From NCBI RefSeq assembly GCF_021278985.1, contig NZ_CP082833.1, positions 2,542,001 to 2,606,000 of the forward strand: a stretch of DNA of 64,000 nt, read 5' to 3'. This stretch comes from Citrobacter rodentium NBRC 105723 = DSM 16636. GTDB taxonomy: Bacteria > Pseudomonadota > Gammaproteobacteria > Enterobacterales > Enterobacteriaceae. The notes under the pieces were generated by a model. It did no database searches. It was not told the origin of the DNA and worked only from the letters and a program-made list of their open reading frames with translations. The position numbers were made by a program, and so were the translations under genes. Positions 8,905 through 17,660 of this stretch are shown here, piece after piece (position 1 is the stretch's first letter; every line of letters starts with the position of its first letter).

Positions 8905-9618
8905 TTATAGCGGGTTCTTTTTATTACGCAGCAGATTCAGGCTTTCCACGGCAATAGAGAAGAACATGGCGAAATAGATGTAGCCTTTCGGCACGTGGAC
9001 ATCGAAGCTTTCCAGAATCAGGGTAAAGCCGACCAGAATCAGGAATGACAGCGCCAGCATCTTCACGGAAGGGTGGCGGTCGACAAACTCGCCGATTGGC
9101 CGCGCCGCAAACATCATCACGCCGACGGCAATAACCACCGCCGCCATCATAATGAACAGATGATCGGACAGGCCGACCGCGGTAATGACGGAATCGAGGC
9201 TGAAGATAATGTCGAGCAGCATAATCTGTACGATCGCGCCGAGAAAAGAGGAGACGCGGGTTTTCAGCCCTTCCTCTTCGCCTTCAATGCTTTCGTGGAT
9301 CTCCTTGCTCGCTTTCCAGATCAGGAACAGCCCGCCGAGCAGGAGGATCAGATCGCGCGCGGAGATCGCCTCGCCGAAGATCTCAAACAGCGGATTGGTC
9401 AGGCGCGTTACCCAGGCGATGGAGGCCAGCAGCGCCAGACGCATCACCATCGCGGCGGCCAGGCCGAGGCGACGGGCATGCGCACGCTGCGCGGTAGGCA
9501 ATTTTGCAACAACCAGAGAGAGAAAAATAATATTATCGATCCCGAGCACGATCTCCAGCAGCGTCAGCGTACCGAGCGCCAGCCAGGCGTTAGGATCGGT
9601 TATCCATGCAAATAACAT
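8905..9618 (-). CDS. ygdQ: YgdQ, TerC-family integral membrane protein
   Basis: A 237-residue inner-membrane protein of the TerC family, with about seven hydrophobic segments. The hallmark acidic motifs are LEIVLGIDNIIFLSL near residue 22 and LLDIIFSLDSVITAVG near residue 125. Members are linked to metal (Mn/Ca/Te) homeostasis and to metallating exported proteins. The start MLFAWITDPNAW matches E. coli; an upstream in-frame Met adds only six residues. Its substrate cannot be read from the sequence. Confidence 0.93.
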   Translation of the reverse strand: MLFAWITDPNAWLALGTLTLLEIVLGIDNIIFLSLVVAKLPTAQRAHARRLGLAAAMVMRLALLASIAWVTRLTNPLFEIFGEAISARDLILLLGGLFLIWKASKEIHESIEGEEEGLKTRVSSFLGAIVQIMLLDIIFSLDSVITAVGLSDHLFIMMAAVVIAVGVMMFAARPIGEFVDRHPSVKMLALSFLILVGFTLILESFDVHVPKGYIYFAMFFSIAVESLNLLRNKKNPL

Positions 9619-9680
9619 TGAACAAAGTCCTGCCAAAAAAGAAACGGTAATTATATGCCTCAGAAACGGCAGGCGAAAGC

Positions 9681-10376
9681 CTAACGGTGCTGTAACAAAA
9701 AATGGCGTTCCAGCAGAGCGCGAGTGAAGTTCTTTTTCAGATAGAAGCCGCGCGGCAAGGTCAGGATTGGCTGGCCCTGCGCACCGATCGCCTCGGTCAG
9801 CGCTTTGGCGTTGGCCGCCTTCGGCCGTAGTTGTAAAAATTCGCCATGCCGGGCGGTGATGCGTTCAACCTGGCCTAACACAATCATGTCCATGAGTTCT
9901 TCCCAGTCGAGACGCAGTTGCCGATCTTCTTCTTCATCCGGACTCCACAGCACGGGGGAGCCAACGCGCCGCTCGGCAAGCGGGATACTGCGCTCGCCCT
10001 CCACCGGGATCCATAGCACCCGCCTGAGCTTATGCCGCACATGGCTGGTTTCCCAGGTGACGCCGCTGTTGCCGGTGAGCGGGGCAACGCAGACGAAAGT
10101 GGTTTCCAGCGGTTGCCCGAGACTATTCACAGGGATGGTTTTAAGCTCCACGCCTAACGCCGCGAAATCCTGCTCCGGTTTGCTTCCGGCGCTGGCGCCC
10201 AGCCAGAGTTCAAGCAAGACGCCGATCCAGCCCTTGTCGCGCTTCAGATCCTTCGGCGTCTGAATGCCCGCCAGCGCCGCCAGTTCGCCCAGCGAATAGC
10301 CCGATAGCTGCTGCGCCTGACAGAGCAACTGTGCTTCGGAATCGGGGGGAAAGCGTAAAGGTTGAAGTCCTGCCAT
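9681..10376 (-). CDS. mutH: MutH, methyl-directed mismatch-repair endonuclease
   Basis: MutH nicks the unmethylated strand at hemimethylated GATC sites when activated by MutS and MutL. From the ATG at 10374-10376 it gives 231 residues, against 229 in E. coli. The catalytic D-(X)n-ExK set of the type II restriction fold is visible in DFAALGVELKT near residues 70-80. A longer frame reaching 10538 starts inside the DnaA-box region and has no family support. It is divergent from rppH across the DARS2-like region. Confidence 0.97.
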   Translation of the reverse strand: MAGLQPLRFPPDSEAQLLCQAQQLSGYSLGELAALAGIQTPKDLKRDKGWIGVLLELWLGASAGSKPEQDFAALGVELKTIPVNSLGQPLETTFVCVAPLTGNSGVTWETSHVRHKLRRVLWIPVEGERSIPLAERRVGSPVLWSPDEEEDRQLRLDWEELMDMIVLGQVERITARHGEFLQLRPKAANAKALTEAIGAQGQPILTLPRGFYLKKNFTRALLERHFLLQHR

Positions 10377-10950
10377 TGGGTCGCGCCTTAGGTGAAAAAA
10401 TGAACAATGCATCAATGCCGCAGTGAAGAAGTTTAACTTTTTCCACAACGCATATTCAATGCCATGATTTATCTTGCTTTTTAGCAACGCCAGCCAAGTG
10501 TTGCGCAACGGAAAAAACGGTTTTCCAAATCTGGTCACTGAAAATAAACAGGATCTTACACCATGTTATCCACAGAAAGATGGGATAACTGTGAAAAACC
10601 CCGACTACTGTTTCCATTTACAGCCTTGACGTGCGACGAAAATCGAATTTTCAGCCAAATTGTGTTTAACTTATTGGCACAATCTGTGGATAAATACGGC
10701 ACTGTTCGATCTTTCATCAGCGTGAGGATCGTTGATGTGATTTATATCACCTTTTAGCCGGAAACCGACTATAGTAGACAGCTAATTGTATGAATATAAG
10801 CAGTTATTTTCTTCATGCTGTTATGCCGTCATTCAGATTGTTCCGGGTTTTCCCGCGGTAATTCCGTACTTTTTCACAACTCTATCCACAGAAAAGGTGA
10901 ATAAAATTGCGCAAAATCGCAATCTTCTGTTTATAACTCTGGCCTTAACT
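10377..10950. promoter_or_regulatory. DARS2-like DnaA-reactivating region (mutH-rppH intergenic)
   Basis: This ~680-bp gene-free stretch occupies the position where E. coli has DARS2, which promotes ADP-DnaA to ATP-DnaA exchange. Two perfect DnaA boxes are present: TTATCCACA at 10566-10574 and its complement TGTGGATAA at 10685-10693. Three more fit the looser TTWTNCACA pattern: 10439-10447, 10590-10598 (complement) and 10870-10878. Near matches lie at 10581 and 10882. The perfect box at 10566, the near match at 10581 and the box at 10590 form a tight trio like the DARS core. IHF and Fis sites, needed in E. coli, were not assigned. The function is inferred from synteny and boxes. Confidence 0.8.
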
Positions 10951-11060
10951 GTGAGTTATTCAAATGTTATTAGATACGCAGCTTGCTAACACAGTGGTTT
11001 ACCGCCTGTCAGGAGTGTGAAACAATCGTTTGTATATAAGGTTTATGTTGAGGTAGTCCG

Positions 11061-11591
11061 GTGATTGATGACGATGGCTACCGCCCAAATGTAGGTATCG
11101 TAATTTGTAATCGTCAGGGGCAGGTGATGTGGGCCCGGCGATTTGGTCAGCACTCCTGGCAGTTCCCGCAGGGCGGGATTAATCCAGGAGAATCTGCAGA
11201 GCAGGCGATGTACCGGGAACTGTTTGAAGAGGTTGGGTTAAGCCGTAAAGACGTACGAATCCTTGCCTCTACTCGCAACTGGTTGCGTTACAAGTTACCG
11301 AAACGTTTGGTGCGTTGGGATACCAGGCCGGTGTGTATCGGCCAGAAACAAAAATGGTTTCTTTTGCAATTGATGAGCGCGGACGCGGAGATCAATATGC
11401 AAACCAGCAGCACTCCTGAGTTCGACGGCTGGCGATGGGTAAGCTACTGGTACCCGGTTCGGCAAGTGGTTTCGTTTAAACGCGATGTCTATCGCAGGGT
11501 GATGAAAGAGTTCGCAAGTGTTGTCATGGCGCTTCAGGAAACGACGCCGAAGCCGCAAAGCGCACCTGCTTATCGACGTAAAAGAGGTTAA
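11061..11591 (+). CDS. rppH: RppH, RNA pyrophosphohydrolase (GTG start)
   Basis: RppH removes pyrophosphate from triphosphorylated (or diphosphorylated) RNA 5' ends, which opens them to RNase E decay. The 176-residue protein has the complete Nudix box, GGINPGESAEQAMYRELFEEVG near residues 38-59, with the metal-binding REXXEE core. The start is GTG, preceded by GAGGTAGTCC, and gives MIDDDGYRPNVG as in E. coli. Twelve bases separate it from ptsP, so the two are probably one operon. Confidence 0.97.
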   Translation: MIDDDGYRPNVGIVICNRQGQVMWARRFGQHSWQFPQGGINPGESAEQAMYRELFEEVGLSRKDVRILASTRNWLRYKLPKRLVRWDTRPVCIGQKQKWFLLQLMSADAEINMQTSSTPEFDGWRWVSYWYPVRQVVSFKRDVYRRVMKEFASVVMALQETTPKPQSAPAYRRKRG

Positions 11592-11603
11592 GCCACGCAA
11601 ATT

Positions 11604-13850
11604 ATGCTCACCCGCCTGCGCGAAATAGTCGAAAAGGTGGCCAGCGCTCCGCGTCTGAATGAGGCGCTGGATATTCTGGTCACCGATATCTGTCTTGCGA
11701 TGGAAACAGAGGTCTGCTCGGTCTATCTGGCCGATCATGACCGACGTTGTTATTACCTTATGGCGACCCGGGGGCTGAAAAAACCGCGCGGTCGCACGGT
11801 GGCGCTCGCGTTTGATGAAGGTATCGTCGGCCTGGTGGGCAGGCTGGCGGAACCGATCAACCTTGCCGATGCGCAAAAACATCCCAGCTTTAAATACATT
11901 CCTTCGGTCAAAGAAGAACGCTTTCGCGCTTTTCTTGGCGTGCCGATCATTCAGCGACGCCAGCTGCTGGGCGTGCTGGTGGTGCAACAGCGCGAGCTGC
12001 GCCAGTACGATGAAAGCGAAGAATCCTTCCTGGTGACCCTCGCCACCCAGATGGCGGCCATCCTCTCGCAGTCCCAGCTCACCGCGCTGTTTGGCCAGTA
12101 TCGCCAGACGCGCATTCGCGCGCTACCCGCCGCGCCGGGGGTCGCCATTGCCGAGGGCTGGCAGGATGCGACGCTGCCGCTGATGGAGCAGGTTTACCAG
12201 GCCTCCACGCTGGACCCGGCGCTTGAGCGCGAGCGCTTGACCGGGGCGCTGGAAGAGGCGGCGAACGAGTTCCGTCGCTACAGCAAACGCTACGCCGCAG
12301 GGGCGCAAAAAGAGACGGCGGCGATATTCGATCTCTATTCGCACCTGCTTTCCGATGCCCGGCTGCGCCGGGAACTGTTCGCCGAAGTGGATAAAGGCGC
12401 GGTGGCTGAGTGGGCGGTCAAAACGATCATTGAGAAGTTCGCCGAGCAGTTTGCCGCGCTGAGCGACAACTATCTGAAAGAACGCGCGGGCGATCTGCGT
12501 GCTCTCGGGCAGCGTCTGCTGTTTCATCTTGACGACGCCGTGCAGGGGCCGAACGCCTGGCCGGAGCGCTTCATCCTGGTGGCCGATGAACTGTCGGCCA
12601 CCACGCTGGCGGAGCTGCCGCAGGATCGGCTGGCGGGCGTGGTGGTTCGCGACGGCGCCGCCAACTCGCATGCCGCGATTATGGTCCGCGCGCTGGGGAT
12701 CCCGACCGTGATGGGCGCCGATATCCAGCCGTCGGTGCTGCACCGCCGAACGCTGGTGGTGGACGGCTATCGCGGCGAACTGCTGGTCGATCCTGAACCG
12801 GTACTGATCCAGGAGTACCAGCGTCTCATCAGCGAAGAAATCGCCCTCAGCCGCCTGGCGGAGGATGACGTTAACCAGCCCGCGCAGCTGAAAAGCGGCG
12901 AGCGGGTGAAGGTGATGCTGAACGCCGGTCTGAGTCCGGAACATGAAGAGAAGCTGGGCAGCCGCATCGACGGTATCGGGCTATATCGCACTGAAATTCC
13001 TTTTATGCTGCAAAGCGGTTTCCCGTCCGAAGAAGAGCAGGTTGCGCAGTATCAGGGCATGTTGCAGATGTTCAACGACAAGCCGGTCACGCTGCGTACC
13101 CTGGACGTAGGAGCAGACAAACAGCTGCCCTATATGCCGATCAGCGAAGAGAACCCGTGTCTCGGCTGGCGGGGAATTCGTATCACCCTCGATCAGCCGG
13201 AGATCTTTTTGATCCAGGTTCGCGCGATGCTGCGCGCCAACGCGGCCACCGGCAACCTGAGTATTCTGCTGCCGATGGTCACCAGCATTGATGAGGTGGA
13301 CGAAGCGCGACGCCTGATCGAACGCGCCGGACGCGAAGTGGAGGAGATGATCGGCTATGCGATCCCCCGACCACGCATTGGCATCATGCTGGAAGTGCCG
13401 TCGATGGTATTTATGCTGCCGCATCTCGCCAGCCGCATCGATTTCATCTCGGTCGGCACTAACGATCTGACGCAGTATATTCTGGCGGTGGATCGCAACA
13501 ATACCCGCGTCGCCAGTATTTACGACAGCCTGCATCCGGGCATGTTGCGGGCACTATCAATGATCGCCAGCGAGGCCGAACGCTGCGGCATCGACCTGCG
13601 GCTGTGCGGTGAAATGGCGGGCGATCCGATGTGCGTGGCGCTGCTGATTGGTCTGGGTTACCGCCATCTTTCGATGAATGGTCGCTCGGTGGCGCGGGTG
13701 AAGTACCTGCTGCGTCATATTGATTTTGAAGAGGCGAAAACGCTGGCCCGGCGCAGCCTTGAGGCGCAGCTGGCAACGGAAGTGCGTCACCAAGTGGCGG
13801 CGTTTATGGAGCGGCGTGGCATGGGCGGATTGATTCGTGGGGGGCTGTAG
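11604..13850 (+). CDS. ptsP: PtsP, enzyme I-Ntr of the nitrogen phosphotransferase system
   Basis: PtsP takes phosphate from PEP and passes it to NPr (PtsO) and then EIIA-Ntr (PtsN), a regulatory chain tied to nitrogen and potassium status. The 748-residue product is the E. coli length. An N-terminal GAF sensor domain (about residues 1-165, binds glutamine in E. coli) precedes the enzyme I body. The phosphorylated histidine is in GAANSHAAIMVRAL near residue 356. The PEP-binding TIM barrel has LGWRGIR near residue 520 and GTNDLTQY near residue 620. It follows rppH closely. Confidence 0.96.
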   Translation: MLTRLREIVEKVASAPRLNEALDILVTDICLAMETEVCSVYLADHDRRCYYLMATRGLKKPRGRTVALAFDEGIVGLVGRLAEPINLADAQKHPSFKYIPSVKEERFRAFLGVPIIQRRQLLGVLVVQQRELRQYDESEESFLVTLATQMAAILSQSQLTALFGQYRQTRIRALPAAPGVAIAEGWQDATLPLMEQVYQASTLDPALERERLTGALEEAANEFRRYSKRYAAGAQKETAAIFDLYSHLLSDARLRRELFAEVDKGAVAEWAVKTIIEKFAEQFAALSDNYLKERAGDLRALGQRLLFHLDDAVQGPNAWPERFILVADELSATTLAELPQDRLAGVVVRDGAANSHAAIMVRALGIPTVMGADIQPSVLHRRTLVVDGYRGELLVDPEPVLIQEYQRLISEEIALSRLAEDDVNQPAQLKSGERVKVMLNAGLSPEHEEKLGSRIDGIGLYRTEIPFMLQSGFPSEEEQVAQYQGMLQMFNDKPVTLRTLDVGADKQLPYMPISEENPCLGWRGIRITLDQPEIFLIQVRAMLRANAATGNLSILLPMVTSIDEVDEARRLIERAGREVEEMIGYAIPRPRIGIMLEVPSMVFMLPHLASRIDFISVGTNDLTQYILAVDRNNTRVASIYDSLHPGMLRALSMIASEAERCGIDLRLCGEMAGDPMCVALLIGLGYRHLSMNGRSVARVKYLLRHIDFEEAKTLARRSLEAQLATEVRHQVAAFMERRGMGGLIRGGL

Positions 13851-14051
13851 ACGGCAGGTCGATCCGCATTGCCGCCGCCATCCGGCAACACGGCGCCTCT
13901 GTCCGACTCCTGACAGAACTTTTACAACCTGACAGCCGCCGCGGTGCGCCCCTTATGCTATCATTCGTTCCTTTGGAACGCCTGCAAGCTGCGGGCGTAC
14001 TTCTCGTGCGCTGAATTTTTTCAGTGAAATAACAAGAACTTGTGGTGACAG

Positions 14052-14927
14052 ATGACCAGTAGCTATCTGCATTTTCCGGAATTCGATCCGGTCATTTTCT
14101 CAATAGGACCCGTCGCGCTTCACTGGTACGGCTTAATGTATCTGGTGGGTTTCATTTTTGCGATGTGGCTGGCAACGCGCCGCGCCAACCGCCCCGGTAG
14201 CGGCTGGACCAAAAATGAAGTTGAAAACTTACTCTATGCAGGTTTCCTTGGGGTTTTCCTCGGTGGCCGTATTGGTTACGTACTGTTCTATAACTTCCCG
14301 CTGTTTCTTGATAACCCGCTGTATCTGTTCCGCGTCTGGGACGGCGGTATGTCCTTCCACGGCGGCCTGATCGGCGTGATTCTGGTGATGATTATCTTTG
14401 CCAGACGCACGAAGCGCAGCTTCTTCCAGGTCTCTGATTTTATCGCGCCGCTGATCCCCTTTGGCCTCGGCGCTGGTCGCCTCGGTAACTTTATCAACGG
14501 CGAACTGTGGGGCCGTGTCGATCCCAATTTCCCGTACACTATGCTGTTCCCCGGCTCGCGCACCGAAGATATCCTGCTGTTGCAGACCAACCCGCAGTGG
14601 CAATCCATTTTCGATACCTACGGTGTACTGCCCCGCCACGCTTCGCAGCTGTATGAGATGGCGCTCGAAGGGGTGGTGCTGTTTATCATTCTTAACCTGT
14701 TTATTCGCAAACCGCGCCCGATGGGCTCCGTTTCCGGGCTGTTTTTGATTGGTTACGGCGCGTTTCGCATCATCGTTGAATTCTTCCGTCAGCCGGATGC
14801 GCAGTTCACCGGTGAATGGGTACAGTACATCAGCATGGGGCAGATCCTCTCGATTCCGATGATTGTCGCTGGTGTGATCATGATGGTCTGGGCTTATCGC
14901 CGTAGCCCGCAGCAACACGTTTCCTGA
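14052..14927 (+). CDS. lgt: Lgt, prolipoprotein diacylglyceryl transferase
   Basis: Lgt transfers diacylglycerol from phosphatidylglycerol to the lipobox cysteine of prolipoproteins, the first step of lipoprotein maturation in the inner membrane. The 291-residue protein has about seven membrane segments. Family signatures are HWYGLMYLVGF near residue 24, the HGGLIG motif near residue 103 and GRLGNFINGELWGR near residue 143. It serves the lipoproteins seen elsewhere in this window (mltA, ygdI, ygdR). thyA starts 6 bp after its stop, so the two are co-transcribed. Confidence 0.97.
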   Translation: MTSSYLHFPEFDPVIFSIGPVALHWYGLMYLVGFIFAMWLATRRANRPGSGWTKNEVENLLYAGFLGVFLGGRIGYVLFYNFPLFLDNPLYLFRVWDGGMSFHGGLIGVILVMIIFARRTKRSFFQVSDFIAPLIPFGLGAGRLGNFINGELWGRVDPNFPYTMLFPGSRTEDILLLQTNPQWQSIFDTYGVLPRHASQLYEMALEGVVLFIILNLFIRKPRPMGSVSGLFLIGYGAFRIIVEFFRQPDAQFTGEWVQYISMGQILSIPMIVAGVIMMVWAYRRSPQQHVS

Positions 14928-14933
14928 GGAACC

Positions 14934-15728
14934 ATGAAACAGTATTTAGAACTGATGCAAAAAGTGCTGGATGAAGGCACCAAGAAAAACGACCGTACCG
15001 GAACCGGAACGCTTTCCATTTTTGGCCATCAGATGCGTTTTAACCTGCAGGAAGGATTCCCGCTGGTGACGACAAAGCGTTGTCACCTGCGCTCAATCAT
15101 TCATGAGCTGTTGTGGTTCCTGCAGGGCGACACCAACGTGGCTTACCTGCACGAAAACAACGTTACCATCTGGGACGAATGGGCAGATGAAAACGGCGAT
15201 CTCGGCCCGGTTTACGGTAAACAATGGCGCGCCTGGCCGACGCCGGATGGCCGCCACATCGACCAGATCGCCACGGTGATGAAGCAGTTAAAAAACGACC
15301 CGGATTCACGGCGGATAATCGTTTCCGCATGGAACGTCGGCGAACTGGATAAAATGGCGCTGGCGCCGTGCCACGCGTTTTTCCAGTTCTACGTCGCGGA
15401 CGGCAAGCTCTCCTGTCAGCTTTACCAGCGCTCTTGCGACGTCTTCCTCGGCCTGCCGTTTAACATCGCCAGCTACGCGCTGCTGGTGCACATGATGGCG
15501 CAGCAGTGCGACCTCGAGGTGGGCGATTTTGTCTGGACCGGCGGCGACACGCACCTGTACAGCAACCACCTGGAGCAAACGCGCCTCCAGCTGAGCCGCG
15601 AGCCGCGCGCGCTGCCGAAGCTGGTGATTAAGCGTAAACCTGACTCCATCTTCGACTATCGTTTCGACGACTTTGAAATCGAAGGCTACGATCCGCATCC
15701 GGGAATCAAAGCGCCGGTCGCTATCTGA
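14934..15728 (+). CDS. thyA: Thymidylate synthase
   Basis: ThyA converts dUMP to dTMP with methylenetetrahydrofolate as methyl donor and reductant. The 264-residue protein is the E. coli length. The nucleophilic cysteine is in APCHAFFQFYV near residue 146. The dUMP phosphate arginines are in DPDSRRIIVSAWN near residue 126, and the RSCDVFLGLPFNIASYA segment lies near 166-182. It follows lgt by 6 bp and is followed by a rho-independent terminator. Confidence 0.98.
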   Translation: MKQYLELMQKVLDEGTKKNDRTGTGTLSIFGHQMRFNLQEGFPLVTTKRCHLRSIIHELLWFLQGDTNVAYLHENNVTIWDEWADENGDLGPVYGKQWRAWPTPDGRHIDQIATVMKQLKNDPDSRRIIVSAWNVGELDKMALAPCHAFFQFYVADGKLSCQLYQRSCDVFLGLPFNIASYALLVHMMAQQCDLEVGDFVWTGGDTHLYSNHLEQTRLQLSREPRALPKLVIKRKPDSIFDYRFDDFEIEGYDPHPGIKAPVAI

Positions 15729-15748
15729 TCGCCGCCATCCTGCCATAA

Positions 15749-15775
15749 CCGACGCCTCTGTGCGTCGGTTTTTTT
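15749..15775 (+). terminator. Rho-independent terminator after thyA
   Basis: Stem CCGACG / CGTCGG with a CCTCTGTG loop, followed by seven T residues, 20 bp after the thyA stop. Confidence 0.85.
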
Positions 15776-15911
15776 ATCCCTGTAGCTGATTTTTCGGCGC
15801 GGGTTCCTGAAATTTTGCAACCCGCTGCAACGCGTTAAATTTTCCTCGTAGCGCGCCGAAGACGCTGAATTCTCCCCTCGTTTTTATTTTCCGCCGCGTC
15901 ATACTGCCGCC

Positions 15912-16382
15912 ATGAAAAAACAGCAGGGCTATACGCTCATCGAAATGCTGGCGGCGATGCTGATTATCGTCAGCCTGAGCGCGACAGGACTGTACGGCTG
16001 GCAGCGCTGGCAGCAACAGCAGCGCCTGTGGCAGACCGCCTGTCAGGTGCGCGACTTTTTGCTGCAGTTGCGGGAAGACGCCAACTGGCATAACCGCGAC
16101 CACGTTATTACCGTCGTCAGGGAGGAAGCATCATGGTGTCTTATCAGTTCGGCTGCCGGACAAGCTACCTGCCAGCCGCGCTCCGCGCTGGTCTTTACGC
16201 CATTATGGCGCGATGTCGGAGTCGTGGAAATCACCCCCTCTCTGGCATTTTTTGGCCTGCGCAACACCGCGTGGGCCGGACATATCCGCCTGAAAAATGC
16301 GGCCGGGGAGTGGCGGCTGGTGATTTCTTCCTGGGGGCGCATTCGTCTTTGCGCACGCGGCGACACGGCGTCATGCTGGTGA
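15912..16382 (+). CDS. ppdA: PpdA, prepilin-peptidase-dependent (minor pilin-like) protein
   Basis: The first gene of the ppdA-ppdB-ygdB-ppdC set. These encode type IV pilin-like proteins that resemble the minor pilins or pseudopilins that prime assembly. The 156-residue product begins MKKQQGYTLIEMLAAMLII. It has the short basic leader, prepilin-peptidase site before YTLIE, and the hydrophobic N-terminal helix. In E. coli the set is poorly expressed and its role is not fixed, with links to a type IV pilus and DNA uptake. Its 3' end overlaps ppdB by 10 bp. Confidence 0.9.
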   Translation: MKKQQGYTLIEMLAAMLIIVSLSATGLYGWQRWQQQQRLWQTACQVRDFLLQLREDANWHNRDHVITVVREEASWCLISSAAGQATCQPRSALVFTPLWRDVGVVEITPSLAFFGLRNTAWAGHIRLKNAAGEWRLVISSWGRIRLCARGDTASCW

Positions 16383-16936
16383 ATACGCGAGGGTTTTCGT
16401 TGCCTGAAGTGCTGATTGCGATGGCGATTGGCAGTGTGTTGCTGCTGGGCGCCGCCCGGTTTCTGCCCGCTTTACAGCGGGATATTTTACAGCACACCCT
16501 GCAACTTTCGCTGGAAGAGGAGGTGTGGCAACGGGTTTATACCGTGGCGAAGCATCTTCAGCGCGCCGGGTACTGTTATGGCAACTGCGGCGGCAAGGGG
16601 CTTACCTTGGCTGAACAGGGGCAGTGCGTTATCGCGCAGTGGGACGCCAACGGTAACGGCGTCTGGGAACGCGGATCGCTAAAAGAGCCGGAACAGACCG
16701 GGTTTCGCCTGAAAAATAATGTCCTGGAAACGCTGCGGGGAGCAGGCTCCTGCACCGATAAAGGCTGGGATAAAATGACCGACCCCGACACGCTGCGCAT
16801 TACCGCCTTTGAGGTCGAGCGTCAGGATGTCGCGGGTTTTGCCCCTGTTCTGACCGTGCACCTGCGCGGCGTGGCGTGGGCGCAGCCGCAGAGGGTTATC
16901 GACGCGCGCTATAGCGTCACGGGGTACAATCTGTGA
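16373..16936 (+). CDS. ppdB: PpdB, prepilin-peptidase-dependent protein (minor pilin-like)
   Basis: A 187-residue pilin-like protein, the same length as in E. coli. It begins MLVNTRGFSLPEVLIAMAIG: leader ending in Gly, then FSLPEVLIAM with the conserved Glu5 and hydrophobic helix of type IV pilins (PilW-like in this context). A longer in-frame start at 16133 runs across ppdA and lacks a leader, so 16373 is chosen. It overlaps ygdB by 4 bp. Confidence 0.9.
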   Translation: MLVNTRGFSLPEVLIAMAIGSVLLLGAARFLPALQRDILQHTLQLSLEEEVWQRVYTVAKHLQRAGYCYGNCGGKGLTLAEQGQCVIAQWDANGNGVWERGSLKEPEQTGFRLKNNVLETLRGAGSCTDKGWDKMTDPDTLRITAFEVERQDVAGFAPVLTVHLRGVAWAQPQRVIDARYSVTGYNL

Positions 16937-17340
16937 ACCGTGAGCGGGGCGTCTCCTCGCTGGCGCTGGTTTTGCTACTGTTAGCGCTTGGTAGCCTGTT
17001 ATTACAGGGGGTGAACCAGCAGCACGCCAGCTTTGCTACTCGCGTGGCGATGGAAAGCACAGCCTTGCAGCGTCAGGCGCTGGTACAGTCAGCAATGGAG
17101 TGGGGCAGGGTGCAGCCGTGGAAGGCCGATCCGGCGCGGCCCTGTCGGTATTATGCAGCGGAAAAGGTTCCGGTTTGTCTGCGCATGTTCGCCGACAATC
17201 AACTGCTGCTGATTACTCAGTTTCAGGGAACATCCCTGTGGCGACTGGGTGAGTGGGTAGCCGGAGCCGCCGTTTTCTCGCCGCATGGCTGGAGCGATTT
17301 TTGCCCGTTGCGGGAGGCCGCGCTATGCCAGCTTCCCTGA
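16933..17340 (+). CDS. ygdB: YgdB, DUF2509 pilin-accessory protein
   Basis: A 135-residue protein, as in E. coli. It begins MNRERGVSSLALVLLLLALG: a short basic leader, Gly, then a hydrophobic stretch without Glu5, the pattern of PilX-like minor components. It sits between ppdB and ppdC with 4-bp and 16-bp overlaps, so it belongs to the same translation-coupled operon. Function is inferred from position only. Confidence 0.88.
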   Translation: MNRERGVSSLALVLLLLALGSLLLQGVNQQHASFATRVAMESTALQRQALVQSAMEWGRVQPWKADPARPCRYYAAEKVPVCLRMFADNQLLLITQFQGTSLWRLGEWVAGAAVFSPHGWSDFCPLREAALCQLP

Positions 17341-17645
17341 GTCGTCAACGCGGGTTCAGCCTGCCGGAGGTGCTGCTGGCTGTGGCGCTGATGGTGATGG
17401 TGGTCACCGCGCTTGCCGGATATCAGCGCGCGCTGATGAGCAGTTTTATTGTTCGCAGTCAGTATCTCCAGCTCTGGCGACAGGGCTGGCAGCAAACGCA
17501 ACTGCGTTCCTTTTCGCCACCCGCGGACTGGCAGGTTAACAGAATGCAGACAACGCAGGCGGGATGTGTCAGCATCAGCGCTAAGCTGTTTTCACCGTTG
17601 GGCAGGCAGGGGCAAATGACGCGCCTGCATTGCCCTGACCGTTAG
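17325..17645 (+). CDS. ppdC: PpdC, prepilin-peptidase-dependent protein
   Basis: A 106-residue pilin-like protein with leader MPASLSRQRG followed by FSLPEVLLAVALMVMVVTAL, the classic prepilin-peptidase site, Glu5 and N-terminal helix. An upstream in-frame start would place 24 unrelated residues before the leader. It overlaps ygdB and is followed 15 bp later by recC, so the pilin-like genes and recC may share a transcript. Confidence 0.88.
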   Translation: MPASLSRQRGFSLPEVLLAVALMVMVVTALAGYQRALMSSFIVRSQYLQLWRQGWQQTQLRSFSPPADWQVNRMQTTQAGCVSISAKLFSPLGRQGQMTRLHCPDR

Positions 17646-17660
17646 TTGTCAGGAGTCTCC

